The position numbers were made by a program, and so were the translations under genes. From contig NZ_AVFK01000007.1 of the NCBI RefSeq assembly GCF_000936425.1, positions 62,001 through 126,000 on the forward strand: DNA of 64,000 nucleotides. Direction: 5' to 3'. Below the pieces are notes generated by a model. That model did no database searches, was not told the origin of the DNA, and saw only the letters and a list, made by a program, of their open reading frames with translations. The stretch is from Skermanella aerolata KACC 11604. Its GTDB lineage: Bacteria > Pseudomonadota > Alphaproteobacteria > Azospirillales > Azospirillaceae. Shown piece after piece: positions 19,542 to 29,046 of this stretch (its first letter is position 1; every line of letters starts with the position of its first letter).

Positions 19542-19716
19542 TGGAACGTGATCCCGCAAAGAGCCTACGGCGCTGGCATGGTCGGGCCATCAAGGGATTT
19601 CCCACACTCGATGCTCTTCCAGCATGACTCCGGTGCAACGTCATGGTGTTTCAGGGCAAAATAAATACAATAAATCTTAAAAGTTCGTGACATACACTAA
19701 TCATATGGGTGCCGGA

Positions 19717-20316
19717 TTACTGAAAATCCCTGGCAAGCTCGCTGCGGACCGCTTCCGGCAATATCGCCATATGCCCGTACTGCTCGTGCCCAATGCCCAG
19801 TATCACCTGCATACCCTCCTTCCGGAACTTCACGATCTGAGCCGGCGTCAGGGTGAAGTGGAGGAAATGGACGCTCGAGGCCTTTCCGGCCTCGCTGGTG
19901 CGTTCGACATCCCGTTCCGGTTCGGCGATGGCCGTCTCACCGGCGAATTGCAGGCTGATCGTGTTCTCGACGCCGCCCAGCCGGTTCAGCAGAGCGGCCC
20001 GCCGGACCGGGTCGTCGATCTCGAACATCAGGGTTGCGACCAGTTCTTCGCCCTTGGGGATCAGCGGGTTGTAGGCGAGGAGTTCGCCGGCGATCTGCTC
20101 CTCCCCGCCTTTCTCGATGCGCAGCATCTCGTGGATCTGGAGCCACATGGTATCGTAGCTCTCGAAATGGAAAGTCGCCGAAGGCCCGACGGATACCCGG
20201 CGGTTCTTCTTGACCGCCACCATCTCCCGGCGCTTGTCCGCCCTGATCCGGGCGTAGTCTTCCATCGACAGGATGTCGGCGCGGCTGAGTACGGTCCTGG
20301 CGGGTGCCGTCGTCAT
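19717..20316 (-). CDS. DUF3501 family protein
   Basis: A 199-residue soluble protein with the DUF3501 pattern: N-terminal SRADILSMEDYARIRADKRR, FHFESYDTMWLQIHEMLRIE, LAYNPLIPKGEELVATLMFE and a C-terminal GIGHEQYGHMA. Function is unknown, but the family regularly sits beside a rubrerythrin and an HdrD/GlpC-like Fe-S protein, as here. ATG 20316 is backed by AGAGGACTGCACC. The open frame upstream belongs to non-coding overlap with the Fe-S gene. It starts 68 bases after that gene. Confidence 0.9.
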   Translation of the reverse strand: MTTAPARTVLSRADILSMEDYARIRADKRREMVAVKKNRRVSVGPSATFHFESYDTMWLQIHEMLRIEKGGEEQIAGELLAYNPLIPKGEELVATLMFEIDDPVRRAALLNRLGGVENTISLQFAGETAIAEPERDVERTSEAGKASSVHFLHFTLTPAQIVKFRKEGMQVILGIGHEQYGHMAILPEAVRSELARDFQ

Positions 20317-20384
20317 GGTGCAGTCCTCTCTCTGGTCTCTATTGGGGCCGGCCTCTATGGGAATTCCGAGCCTCGCCGTCAGCC

Positions 20385-21782
20385 TCAGCCGGCAAGTCCG
20401 TAGGCGCGGGCGAAGATTTCGATCGGGTGCAAAGTCTCGAATTCGGCGGGAGGCTGCGGCGCATCCTTGCCCAGCCGCTCCATCCCTTGGGCGATATGGG
20501 CGCCGGCGAGCGGGCATTCGGATGCGACGAAAGCCTTGGACTGCTTCAGCGCCTGGGTCGCCACCGGTTTCCCGATCTTCAGCGCCACCTCGTAGTTTTC
20601 CGTCATAATTCCCCACGAACCGCCATGGCCGGAGCAGCGCTCCACCACCTTGACGTCCGGCGCCTTGCCATCGACGCCCGGGATCAGCCGCAGCATCTCC
20701 GCCGCCTTGGGACCCATGTTCTGAGCCCTGGCGTGGCAGGCAAGGTGCAGGGTGACGCCGCCGGGAAGGGGCTTCAATCCTGGCGCCAGTCCGGCGTTCC
20801 GGGCGATGTCCACGACATACTGGCTGATGTCGAAGGCGTGGGCCGCGAGTTTTTCGACGGATGTCCGATGCGGTGCGTCCTTCGGCACGATCAGCGGCCA
20901 CTCGAACTTCAGCATCAGGGCACAGCTCGGCACCAGGGCTATCACATCGTAACCCCGGTCGATCCAGCCGGCCAGTTCCCCCGCTACCTTGGCGGCGCGG
21001 TCCGAGACGGCGGCCAGATCGCCCTGCTCCAGTTGCGGCATGCCGCAGCAGGCGGGATAGACCACTTCCGTCTCGACCCCGTTATGGGCCAGCACGGCTC
21101 GGGCGGCGGTGCCGATGGACGGGTTGTTGTAGTTGACGAAGCAGGTGGCGTAGAGCACCGCCTTGCGTCCGAAGGCCGGCGCCTTTCGGTTCGGCGTCAG
21201 TCCATCGGATTCGGCCCGCAGCGCGAAGGTCTTGCTGTGAAATCTCGGCAGATGGGCGTCGCGGTGGACCCCGGCGACCGCTTCCAGCGCCGGGCGGGTC
21301 AGCATATTGCCGGTGTCCGACGCCCAGTTGGCGACCGGGGCGGCAAGAGCCGCCAGCTTGCCGTTGCGGTCGGTCTTCGTAAGCTCCCGGATCGCCAGCG
21401 GCGTCCTGCCCTTGCGGTGTTCTATCGCGCGGTAGCGCAGCATCAGGTGCGGGAAGTCGAGATCGAAGTCGTGTGGCGGCACATAAGGGCACTTCGTCAT
21501 GAAGCACAGGTCGCACAGCGTGCAGGCATCCACCACGGGTTTGAACCGGTCCGAACCCACGTCATGCAGTTCGCCGGATTCGGTGGCGTCGATCATGTCG
21601 AACAGCCGGGGAAAGCTGTCGCACAGGTTGAAGCAGCGCCGGCAGCCGTGACACAGGTCGAAGACCCGGCGCAGTTCGGCGTCGAGCTTTCCCTCGTCGT
21701 AGAAATCGGGATTCCGCCAATCGACCGGATGGCGGGTGGGAGCCTTTAGGCTGCCTTCGGATATCGTACAGGTTTCGGACAT
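20385..21782 (-). CDS. heterodisulfide-reductase-like Fe-S oxidoreductase (GlpC type)
   Basis: A 465-residue protein with two [4Fe-4S]-type cysteine clusters in the N-terminal third ([34 protein letters not shown]). Two CCG-type cysteine-rich domains lie in the C-terminal half ([23 protein letters not shown] with [12 protein letters not shown]). It is likely an electron-transfer partner; the context (rubrerythrin upstream, DUF3501 downstream) suggests it feeds electrons to peroxide reduction. This role is inferred from neighbourhood only. No membrane anchor is visible. Confidence 0.9.
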   Translation of the reverse strand: MSETCTISEGSLKAPTRHPVDWRNPDFYDEGKLDAELRRVFDLCHGCRRCFNLCDSFPRLFDMIDATESGELHDVGSDRFKPVVDACTLCDLCFMTKCPYVPPHDFDLDFPHLMLRYRAIEHRKGRTPLAIRELTKTDRNGKLAALAAPVANWASDTGNMLTRPALEAVAGVHRDAHLPRFHSKTFALRAESDGLTPNRKAPAFGRKAVLYATCFVNYNNPSIGTAARAVLAHNGVETEVVYPACCGMPQLEQGDLAAVSDRAAKVAGELAGWIDRGYDVIALVPSCALMLKFEWPLIVPKDAPHRTSVEKLAAHAFDISQYVVDIARNAGLAPGLKPLPGGVTLHLACHARAQNMGPKAAEMLRLIPGVDGKAPDVKVVERCSGHGGSWGIMTENYEVALKIGKPVATQALKQSKAFVASECPLAGAHIAQGMERLGKDAPQPPAEFETLHPIEIFARAYGLAG

Positions 21783-21902
21783 GACTGACCGCCCTCACTT
21801 TTGCACCAGAAGCGCCGGGCAAAGGAAGTCCTTCAAGGGCCTGCCCCGGCGGCAGGCCCCCTTAATCGGCGCGGCTGGTTGTCTAAGGACGGACCGGAAC
21901 GC

Positions 21903-22319
21903 TCAATTGAGCTGGTCGAGCGCCTTCTGGAAGCGGCCGGCGTGGGACTTTTCAGCCTTGGCGAGGGTCTCGAACCAGTCGGCGACCTCGTCGAAGCCTT
22001 CTTCGCGGGCAGTCCGCGCGAAGCCCGGATACATGTCGGTGTATTCGTGGGTTTCGCCGGCGATGGAGGCGGCCAGGTTCAACTCGGTGTTGCCGATCGG
22101 CAGTCCGGTGGCGGGGTCGCCGACTTCTTCCAGGAATTCCAGATGGCCGTGGGCATGGCCGGTTTCGCCTTCGGCGGTCGAGCGGAACACGGCGGCGACA
22201 TCGTTGTAGCCTTCGACATCGGCCTTCTGTGCGAAATAGAGATAGCGGCGATTGGCTTGGCTTTCGCCGGCGAAGGCAGCCTTCAAATTCTGCTCGGTCT
22301 TGCTACCTGAGAGTGACAT
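21903..22319 (-). CDS. rbr: rubrerythrin (ferritin-like, no rubredoxin domain)
   Basis: A 138-residue diiron protein expected to reduce hydrogen peroxide. Helix-borne ligand motifs are visible: [72 protein letters not shown] (abridged core EKSHAGRF). The C-terminal rubredoxin domain of classical rubrerythrin is absent, since no CxxC pair is present. An external electron donor is therefore needed, perhaps the adjacent Fe-S protein. ATG 22319 is preceded by a perfect AGGAGGA. A perfect Irr box lies about 105 bases upstream. Confidence 0.95.
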   Translation of the reverse strand: MSLSGSKTEQNLKAAFAGESQANRRYLYFAQKADVEGYNDVAAVFRSTAEGETGHAHGHLEFLEEVGDPATGLPIGNTELNLAASIAGETHEYTDMYPGFARTAREEGFDEVADWFETLAKAEKSHAGRFQKALDQLN

Positions 22320-22391
22320 AGCTTCCTCCTCGGTTACGAAACGGTTCTTAATATGGACCGCATGATTGCCTTGCGGTACCGTTCCGTAACT

Positions 22392-22421
22392 TTTATGCGC
22401 CAGGAGGACAATAAGAGTCAA
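22392..22421 (-). promoter_or_regulatory. candidate promoter of the rubrerythrin operon
   Basis: On the minus strand TTGACT (22416-22421) and CATAAA (22392-22397) are 18 bases apart, just downstream of the Irr box. The -35 element is good and the -10 element is weak. The Irr box would be immediately upstream of, or touching, the -35 region. Confidence 0.4.
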
Positions 22422-22425
22422 TTAA

Positions 22426-22442
22426 TTTAGAAATATTCTAAA
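22426..22442. promoter_or_regulatory. Irr box (iron control element)
   Basis: TTTAGAAATATTCTAAA is a perfect 7-3-7 inverted repeat (TTTAGAA-ATA-TTCTAAA), identical to the published Irr/ICE consensus of alphaproteobacteria. It lies between irr and rbr in an AT-rich segment, upstream of the rbr start. An irr-like gene is the next gene upstream, so local control is likely. Confidence 0.85.
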
Positions 22443-22516
22443 ATGTTTTCTTTCTGATTATTCGTAACACTTACTAATTTAATTTTGCGAAAGGATCTGG
22501 CCGACAAAAGGTCTTG

Positions 22517-22939
22517 TCAGGCTTCCTCGGGCGCCAGCCGGATGATCACGTCGACCCGCGCCACCCGCGTCCCGGCGGGAGCAGCCGGAAAATGCGCGAC
22601 GGTCACGCTCTCACCAGGAATGTCCTGGAGGTTGCCGTTGCCCTCGAAGAAGAAATGATGATGGTCGGAGGTATTGGTGTCGAAATACGACCGGCCGGCT
22701 TCGACCACGACTTCGCGCAGCAGTCCAGCGTCGGTGAACTGGTGCAGCGTATTGTAGACCGTCGCCAGCGACACCTGCACCTCGGCATCGACCGCCTCCG
22801 CATGCAGTTGCTCGGCCGTGATATGCCGGTCGACCTTGTCGAACAGCAGGCGCGCCAAGGCAAGCCGCTGGCGTGTCGGACGAAGGCCGGCCTGTTGCAG
22901 CCGGTCCAGTGCATGCTTGAAGGGTCGTGTTCCAGTCAT
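22517..22939 (-). CDS. irr: Irr-type Fur family transcriptional regulator
   Basis: A 140-residue Fur superfamily protein. The winged-helix DNA-binding part is GLRPTRQRLALARLLF...ITAEQLHAEA...VSLATVYNTLHQF. The metal/haem region has the Irr hallmark of three consecutive histidines (SDHHHFFFEGNG). The N-terminal haem regulatory motif of Bradyrhizobium Irr (GCPWxD) is absent, and there is no CxxC zinc pair. ATG 22939 gives the expected length. The likely role is haem- and iron-dependent control of the downstream rubrerythrin operon, which carries a perfect Irr box. Confidence 0.92.
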   Translation of the reverse strand: MTGTRPFKHALDRLQQAGLRPTRQRLALARLLFDKVDRHITAEQLHAEAVDAEVQVSLATVYNTLHQFTDAGLLREVVVEAGRSYFDTNTSDHHHFFFEGNGNLQDIPGESVTVAHFPAAPAGTRVARVDVIIRLAPEEA

Positions 22940-23055
22940 GGCCCTGCATATGGTAGCGGTTGAGGCATGAAAAAAGGTGCCCACAAATTCGTCAGAAATA
23001 TTTAGAACGAATCCAGGCGCATGTTCAAGCTTTTGACAATAACAGGGCGAATTGT

Positions 23056-24873
23056 TCAATCCGCCGCTTCCCGGTCGGCCTGCTGACGCGCCCATAGGGC
23101 GGCATAGGCGCCGCCCCGGTTGAGCAGGGCCGCGTGGCTGCCGCGCTCGGCGATGCATCCATCCTCCAGCACCAGGATCTCGTCGGCGTGGACGATGGTG
23201 GAAAGCCGGTGGGCGATTACCAGCGTCGTGGTGCCCCGGCTGACTTCCCGCAGGCTCCGCTGGATGGCAAGCTCGGTATGGCTGTCCAGGGCCGAGGTCG
23301 CCTCGTCGAACAGGAACAGGCGCGGGCGCTTCAGGATGGCGCGGGCGATGGCGACGCGCTGCTTCTCGCCGCCCGACAGCTTCAAGCCGCGCTCCCCGAC
23401 CATCGTTTCGTAGCCGTCGGGCAGGCTGGCGATGAAGTCGTGGATCTGGGCCTGCCGCGCCGCCTGCTCGATCTCCTCCGTGGAGGCGCTGGGCCGGCCG
23501 AACGCCAGATTGTAGAGGATCGTGTCGTTGAACAGCACGGCGTCCTGCGGCACCACCGCGATCGCCTCGCGCAGGCTTGCCTGGGTGACGGCGCCGATAT
23601 CGGCGCCGTCCAGCGTGATGCGGCCCGATGTCGGATCGTAGAAGCGGAACAGCAGGCGGCCGATGGTGGACTTGCCGGCCCCGCTCGGCCCGACGATCGC
23701 GAGCGTGCGGCCGGGCGGGACTTCGAACGACACGTCGTTCAGGACCGGCCGGCGCGGATCGTAGGCGAAGTCAACATCTTCGAACCGCAGACGCCCCGGT
23801 CCCTTCGGCAGGCTGCCGGCTCCTGCCGCGTCCGCCACCTCGGCCGGCTGGTCGAGCAGGGTCAGCATCTGCTCGACATCGGTTAGCGACTGCTTGATGG
23901 AGCGGTAGAGCTGGCCCAGCCGGTCGAGCGGCCGGATAAGCTGAAGCAGGTAGGTATTGACCAGCACGAAGTCGCCGACGGTCATGGCGCCCCCTGCCAC
24001 CTTGGACGCCGCCAGCAGGATCATCGCGGTCAGCCCCACGCCCAGGATGGAGACCTGGAGGATGCCGGTCAGGCTGCGCCACATCATGGCGTTGACGGTC
24101 AGCCGCTCGACTTCCTGGAGGGCGCCGTCGTAGCGGTCGGCGATGTGGCGCTCGTTGCCAAAATACTTGACCGTCTCGTAGTTCAGCAGGCTGTCCACCG
24201 CCTTGCCGTGCGCCTCCGCCCCCTCGGCGACGGCGCGGCGCTGGCGGCGGCGCAGCCGTTCCGACCCGATGACGAGGCAGAAGCCGTAGAGCGTCAGCGT
24301 AACCAATATGATGCCGGTGAAGGCCGGGCTGAAGGCGCCCAGCAGAACGGCGCAGATGATCGCGATCTCGGCCAGCAGCGGGAGGATCAGGAACACCACG
24401 TCGAACAGCAGCTCGCGGATGCCGCGCATGCCGTTGTCGAGCACCCGGCTGATCTGTCCGGTGCGCCGTGCCAGATGGAAGCGCAGGCTGAGTTCATGGA
24501 CGTGGCGGAACACCGCCATGCCCATGTGCCGCTGCATCCGCTGCTCGATCGGCCCGTACATGGCCCAGCGCAGCTCATTGAAGACCTTGGCCAGCCACTG
24601 CATCGCGCCATAGGCCAGCAGCAGCGCCACGGGAACGGCGATCGCCGCCTGACCGGGTGTGGAGATCCGATCGACCGCATGGGCGAACAGGATGGGAACC
24701 ACGGCGTTCAGCACGGCCGTCAGGCACAGCAAGACCATCGACAGCACCAGCCGCACCCGCAGTCCGCGGTCGTCACGCGGCCACAGGAACGGCAGCATCA
24801 GCCTGAAGATTCGGGCATCGACGGAGGGTAATGCTGGAGCGTCGGAAGGTCGTTCGTTCAGGATGCGCGGCAT
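23056..24873 (-). CDS. Atm1/HMT1-type ABC exporter (fused permease and ATPase)
   Basis: A 605-residue half-transporter. The N-terminal membrane domain has about six helices from residue ~45 (VRLVLSMVLLCLTAVLNAVVPI). The ATPase has Walker A GPSGAGKST, signature LSGGEKQRVAIARA, and Walker B LFLFDEATSALD. The conserved phrase SLLNYETVKYFGNERHIADRY is typical of the Atm1/HMT1 group, which exports glutathione-linked sulfur/iron or metal-thiol compounds. ATG 24873 is preferred: the longer open frame to 25152 would overlap the divergent antitoxin gene and adds a non-membrane, proline-rich tail. Placement beside irr suggests a link to iron-sulfur homeostasis, which is inference. Confidence 0.93.
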   Translation of the reverse strand: MPRILNERPSDAPALPSVDARIFRLMLPFLWPRDDRGLRVRLVLSMVLLCLTAVLNAVVPILFAHAVDRISTPGQAAIAVPVALLLAYGAMQWLAKVFNELRWAMYGPIEQRMQRHMGMAVFRHVHELSLRFHLARRTGQISRVLDNGMRGIRELLFDVVFLILPLLAEIAIICAVLLGAFSPAFTGIILVTLTLYGFCLVIGSERLRRRQRRAVAEGAEAHGKAVDSLLNYETVKYFGNERHIADRYDGALQEVERLTVNAMMWRSLTGILQVSILGVGLTAMILLAASKVAGGAMTVGDFVLVNTYLLQLIRPLDRLGQLYRSIKQSLTDVEQMLTLLDQPAEVADAAGAGSLPKGPGRLRFEDVDFAYDPRRPVLNDVSFEVPPGRTLAIVGPSGAGKSTIGRLLFRFYDPTSGRITLDGADIGAVTQASLREAIAVVPQDAVLFNDTILYNLAFGRPSASTEEIEQAARQAQIHDFIASLPDGYETMVGERGLKLSGGEKQRVAIARAILKRPRLFLFDEATSALDSHTELAIQRSLREVSRGTTTLVIAHRLSTIVHADEILVLEDGCIAERGSHAALLNRGGAYAALWARQQADREAAD

Positions 24874-24990
24874 GGTTGGAAGCTGGGGTGCGGGAGGCGG
24901 GATGGCAATGCCCTTGGGCGGTAGCGGAATTGGAGTTGGTCCTTGGATGAGGCTGGTATAGTCTGGTTGGCGACTGGTTGAACAAGGGGT

Positions 24991-25239
24991 ATGTCCACCA
25001 TGACGAGCATAGGTGCATTCGAAGCGAAGACTCACTTCGCGAGCTTGCTGGAACGTGTCGCACAAGGTGAGCAGATAACGATCACCCGGCATGGCACTCC
25101 GGTAGCAAAAATCGTTCCGATCGGCGGACCAGACCGAAACCTGATCGAGCATGCCATCGCCCGTATCAAGGAGTTCGGCAAAGGCCAGACGCTCGGCGGG
25201 TTGTCGGTTCGTGAGCTTCGGGATGAAGGCCGCCGCTGA
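24991..25239 (+). CDS. Phd/YefM-type antitoxin
   Basis: An 82-residue antitoxin with the family pattern IGAFEAKTHFASLLERVAQGEQITITRHGTPVAKIVP (core GEQITITRHG). Its C-terminal tail would neutralise the toxin encoded next. The stop codon overlaps the toxin start (TGATG at 25237-25241), so the two are co-translated. Base composition here is less GC-rich than in the neighbours, consistent with a mobile toxin-antitoxin cassette. Confidence 0.9.
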   Translation: MSTMTSIGAFEAKTHFASLLERVAQGEQITITRHGTPVAKIVPIGGPDRNLIEHAIARIKEFGKGQTLGGLSVRELRDEGRR

Positions 25240-25652
25240 TGTCTTTCGTCCTGGACGTGTCGGTTACCCTGGCATGGTGCTTTCACGATGAGGCAACGGC
25301 AGCGACAGCGGAGGTGCTGGACCGATTGAGGACCGAGGAAGCCTTCGTCCCGTCGCTCTGGCATCTTGAGGTCACGAATGTCCTGACGCTTGCCGAACGG
25401 AAGAACAGGATTGCCGTAGCAAGGACGTCCGAGTTCGTCGCGTTGCTGAATACGCTGCCGATCACCGTAGATGAGGAAACTCCGTTCCGGGCTTTTACCG
25501 AGATATTGGGATTGGTTCGAGCCGAATGCTTGACCAGCTATGACGCGGCCTACCTCGAGCTTGCAATGCGACTAGGCATCCCGCTGGCGACGAAGGACAA
25601 TGCCTTGCGAAAAGCGGCGGCCAAATTGGGAGTCGAAGTACTGGGCGTATGA
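25239..25652 (+). CDS. PIN-domain ribonuclease toxin (VapC-like)
   Basis: A 137-residue PIN nuclease. The acidic active-site residues are present: Asp6 (FVLDVSVTLAW), Glu44 (LWHLEVTNVL), Asp102 (SYDAAYLELA) and Asp120 (LATKDNAL). It is therefore expected to be an active RNase (tRNA or mRNA), held by the overlapping antitoxin. It overlaps that gene by one base. Confidence 0.92.
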   Translation: MSFVLDVSVTLAWCFHDEATAATAEVLDRLRTEEAFVPSLWHLEVTNVLTLAERKNRIAVARTSEFVALLNTLPITVDEETPFRAFTEILGLVRAECLTSYDAAYLELAMRLGIPLATKDNALRKAAAKLGVEVLGV

Positions 25653-25781
25653 AGACCTGCATCCTGAGTTTATCTTGGACATCCCGTGCTCGCTAATCTT
25701 GTCCTTGCCCGGCCCCAATCAGGCGACCGGCTCTTCGGCGGCCTTCCCCCAGCCCGCGATCTCGGCTAAATCCCTTCCATC

Positions 25782-27347
25782 ATGAGTTTCGCGCACGCTA
25801 TCGCCACCGTCGGCGGACTGACCATGCTGAGCCGGGTGGCGGGGTTCGCCCGCGACATCCTGACCGCCGCCATCCTGGGGGCGGGGCCGGTCGCCGACGC
25901 CTTCTTCGTGGCGCTCAAGCTGCCCAACTTCTTCCGCCGGCTGTTCGCCGAGGGGGCCTTCACCGTCTCCTTCGTCCCGCTGTTCTCGGCGGAACTCCAG
26001 CGGAACGGCCGCAGGGCGGCGCAGGGTTTCGCGGAAGAGGCGCTGGCGGTCATGGTGACGGTGCTGCTGCCTTTCGTCATCGCAATGGTCGCGGCCATGC
26101 CCTGGCTGATGCACGCGCTGGCGCCCGGCTTCGCCGATGAACCCGCGAAATTCGCGCTTGCCGTGGATTTCGCCCGCATGACCTTTCCCTACCTGCTGCT
26201 GGTCTCGCTGGTGGCGCTGCTGGGCGGGGTGCTCAATTCGCTCGACCGCTTCGGACCTTTCGCCGCAGCCCCGATCGCCTTCAACCTGACCCTGATCGCG
26301 GCGCTGCTGGTGGCGCGGGAGGCGGGAATGCCCGCCGGTCTCGTCATGTCGCAGGCGGTGACGGTGGCGGGGGTCGTGCAACTGGTCTGGCTGGCGGCGT
26401 CCTGCCGGGCGGCGGGGATCGGCCTTCGCCTCCGACTGCCGCGCCTGACGCCCGGCGTCAAGAAGCTGATGGTGCTGATGGTGCCGGGGGCGATCGGCAC
26501 CGGGGTCATGCAGATCAACCTGTTCATCAATATCGTGCTGGCGTCCCTGCTGCCGTCCGGCGCCGTCTCGTTCCTCTATTATGCCGACCGGCTCAACCAG
26601 TTGCCGCTGGGGGTGATCGGCATCGCCATCGGGACTGCCCTGCTGCCGGTCCTGTCGCGCCATGTCGCCGGCGGCGACCATGGCGCGGTGCGCCATTTCC
26701 TCAGCCGCGCGCTGGAATTTTCGCTGATGCTGGGGCTGCCGGCAGCCGTCGCCCTGCTGATAACCGCCCATCCGATCATCCATGTCCTGTTCGAGCGCGG
26801 CGCCTTCGGTCCTGATGAGACTTCCGCCACCGCGCAGGCGCTGGCGGCCTATGCCATCGGCATTCCCGCCTTCGTGATCGTCAAGGTGCTGAGCGCCGCC
26901 TTCTTCGCCCGTCAGGATACCGGAACGCCGGTCCGGGTCGCGATAGCGGTGACCCTGACCAATGCCGCGCTGGGGCTGGCGCTGATCCAGCCGCTCGGCC
27001 ATGTCGGGATAGCACTGGCGACGGGCGTCACCGCCTGGATGAACGCGGTCCTGCTGGGCTGGCTGCTCCACCGGCAAGGTAACTTCCAGATCGATGACCG
27101 GCTGCGCCGCCGCGCTCCCCGTTTGCTGGCGGCCGGGCTGGTCATGGGGGTGGCGCTCCAGGCCGCGTCATGGCTGCTGGCGCCGTGGCTGGACGGACCG
27201 ATGTTGATCAGGACGACGGCGCTGACGGCCTTGGTCGGCATCGGCGCCATCGTCTATTTCGCCGTCGCCCACGGTATCGGCGGCGTCCGGCTGGGGGAGA
27301 TCGGCATTCTGCTGAAGCGCGCACCGGAACCGCCCGGCGCCGCTTGA
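25782..27347 (+). CDS. murJ: lipid II flippase MurJ
   Basis: A 521-residue polytopic membrane protein of the MviN/MurJ family that moves lipid-linked peptidoglycan precursor across the inner membrane. The N-terminus [31 protein letters not shown] (core SRVAGFARD) is diagnostic, and essential charged residues such as those in [11 protein letters not shown] are kept. About 14 helices are visible. trpS follows 64 bases downstream, so they may be co-transcribed. Confidence 0.96.
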   Translation: MSFAHAIATVGGLTMLSRVAGFARDILTAAILGAGPVADAFFVALKLPNFFRRLFAEGAFTVSFVPLFSAELQRNGRRAAQGFAEEALAVMVTVLLPFVIAMVAAMPWLMHALAPGFADEPAKFALAVDFARMTFPYLLLVSLVALLGGVLNSLDRFGPFAAAPIAFNLTLIAALLVAREAGMPAGLVMSQAVTVAGVVQLVWLAASCRAAGIGLRLRLPRLTPGVKKLMVLMVPGAIGTGVMQINLFINIVLASLLPSGAVSFLYYADRLNQLPLGVIGIAIGTALLPVLSRHVAGGDHGAVRHFLSRALEFSLMLGLPAAVALLITAHPIIHVLFERGAFGPDETSATAQALAAYAIGIPAFVIVKVLSAAFFARQDTGTPVRVAIAVTLTNAALGLALIQPLGHVGIALATGVTAWMNAVLLGWLLHRQGNFQIDDRLRRRAPRLLAAGLVMGVALQAASWLLAPWLDGPMLIRTTALTALVGIGAIVYFAVAHGIGGVRLGEIGILLKRAPEPPGAA

Positions 27348-27411
27348 CCGGCCCCGCCGCAGAGGGGATAACAGCGCGGCCATCCTCTCAGGGTATATTC
27401 GGAGACGACCA

Positions 27412-28410
27412 GTGAACCGCATCTTCTCGGGCATGCAGCCGACCCGCCAATTGCATCTGGGCAACTACCTGGGGGCACTGCGCAACTGGGTCGCCTTGCA
27501 GGACCAGTTCGAGAGCATCTTCTGCATCGTCGACCTGCATGCCCTGACGCTGCCGCAGGACCCCGCCGTCCTGCTGTCGAATACGCGGGAAGTGACGGCG
27601 GCCTATATCGCCGCCGGCATCGATCCCGACCGCTGCATCATCTTCAATCAGGCGGCGGTCGCGGCCCATTCCGAACTGGCCTGGATCCTGTCCTGCCATA
27701 CCCCGATGGGCTGGCTGAACCGGATGACCCAGTTCAAGGAGAAGGCCGGCAAGCACCGGGAGAACGCGGCCCTCGGCCTCTACGCCTATCCGGTCCTGAT
27801 GGCCGCCGACATCCTGGTCTACAAGGCGACCCATGTGCCGGTCGGCGAGGACCAGAAGCAGCACCTGGAGCTGGCGCGCGACATCGCCGGCGCCTTCAAC
27901 CGGCACTACGGCAACGACTTCTTCCCGCTGCCCGAGCCGCAGATCCTGGGCGAGGCGACCCGCGTCATGTCGCTGCGCGACGGCTCCAAGAAGATGAGCA
28001 AGTCGGACGAATCCGACTATTCGCGCATCAACCTGACCGACGACGCCGACACCATCGCGCTCAAGGTCCGCAAGGCCAAGACCGATCCGGAGCCGCTGCC
28101 GGAAGCGGTCGAGGAGTTGGAGAAGCGGCCCGAGGCCGACAACCTCGTCACGATCTACTCGGCCCTGGCCGGGACCTCCCGTCAGGACACGCTGGGGCAG
28201 TTCGCCGGTCAGCAGTTCAGTGCCTTCAAGGGCAATCTGGTCGATCTGGCGGTGGCGAAGCTGGCGCCGATCAGCACGGAGATGAACCGCCTGATGTCCG
28301 ACGTCGGCGAGATCGACCGCATCCTGCGGCATGGCGCCGACAAGGCGAGCGCCATCGCCTCCGCCAACCTGTCGGACATCAAGGACATCATCGGCCTCCT
28401 GCGTCCGTGA
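27412..28410 (+). CDS. trpS: tryptophanyl-tRNA synthetase
   Basis: A 332-residue class I synthetase that charges tRNA-Trp. The HIGH-like motif is HLGN (residues 15-18, after PTRQL) and the KMSKS motif lies near residue 194. The region [11 protein letters not shown] and the [15 protein letters not shown] block are typical. The start is GTG 27412, preceded by GGAGACGACCA. The stop overlaps the start of the next gene (GTGATG), so translational coupling is likely. Confidence 0.97.
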   Translation: MNRIFSGMQPTRQLHLGNYLGALRNWVALQDQFESIFCIVDLHALTLPQDPAVLLSNTREVTAAYIAAGIDPDRCIIFNQAAVAAHSELAWILSCHTPMGWLNRMTQFKEKAGKHRENAALGLYAYPVLMAADILVYKATHVPVGEDQKQHLELARDIAGAFNRHYGNDFFPLPEPQILGEATRVMSLRDGSKKMSKSDESDYSRINLTDDADTIALKVRKAKTDPEPLPEAVEELEKRPEADNLVTIYSALAGTSRQDTLGQFAGQQFSAFKGNLVDLAVAKLAPISTEMNRLMSDVGEIDRILRHGADKASAIASANLSDIKDIIGLLRP

Positions 28411-29039
28411 TGCGCATCCTCGTCACCGGTTTCGAGCGGTTCGGTCCCAACGACCTGAACCCGACCGCGCTGCTGATGGACCGGCTGGCGGACCGACAGG
28501 GCGTTATCGCCACCGTCCTGCCGGTCGAGTACCACACCAGCGTAAAGCGGTTCGAAGCCCTGCTGGACGAGCACCGCCCGGTTGCGGCGGTCGCCTTCGG
28601 CCTTGCCCGCTCCTTCGACCGGATAAGGGTGGAGCGGGTGGCGCTGAACCTGGACGAGGCCACCGTGCCGGACAACGCCGGCGTGCTCCGCTGCGGCCTG
28701 CGGATCGTGGAGGACGGGCCGGTCGGCTACTGGTCCACCCTGCCGGTGGACCGCCTGATCGATGCCCTGGATCACGCGGGAGTGCCGGTCGCCGCCAGCG
28801 GCCATGCCGGAGGCTACGTCTGCAACCATCTGTTCTACGGCGTCCACCACGCCCTGGAACGGCGTGGCTGGCCGCTGCCGATGGGCTTCGTCCATGTGCC
28901 GCCGCTGCCGGAGCAGGTCGCCGGGGAGCCGGGACGGACCGGCCTCGCCCTGGACGAAATCGAGCGTGCGGCGCACATCGTTCTGGATGAACTTCTGATT
29001 GACTTGCCCACCGGCCGGGACCTTGGCCCGGCCGCCTGA
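28410..29039 (+). CDS. pcp: pyroglutamyl-peptidase I (C15 family)
   Basis: A 209-residue cysteine peptidase that removes N-terminal pyroglutamate. The catalytic triad is visible: Glu75 (RIRVERVALNLDEA), Cys138 (GGYVCNHLFYG) and His162 (GFVHVPPLPEQ). The N-terminus [19 protein letters not shown] is the family signature. ATG 28410 overlaps the trpS stop; GTG 28407 is an alternative giving one extra residue. Confidence 0.9.
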   Translation: MRILVTGFERFGPNDLNPTALLMDRLADRQGVIATVLPVEYHTSVKRFEALLDEHRPVAAVAFGLARSFDRIRVERVALNLDEATVPDNAGVLRCGLRIVEDGPVGYWSTLPVDRLIDALDHAGVPVAASGHAGGYVCNHLFYGVHHALERRGWPLPMGFVHVPPLPEQVAGEPGRTGLALDEIERAAHIVLDELLIDLPTGRDLGPAA

Positions 29040-29046
29040 CCGACCG

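Noticed and set aside
24874-25152. 93-codon N-terminal extension of the ABC exporter
   Set aside because: It would overlap the divergent antitoxin gene and has no membrane or domain features.
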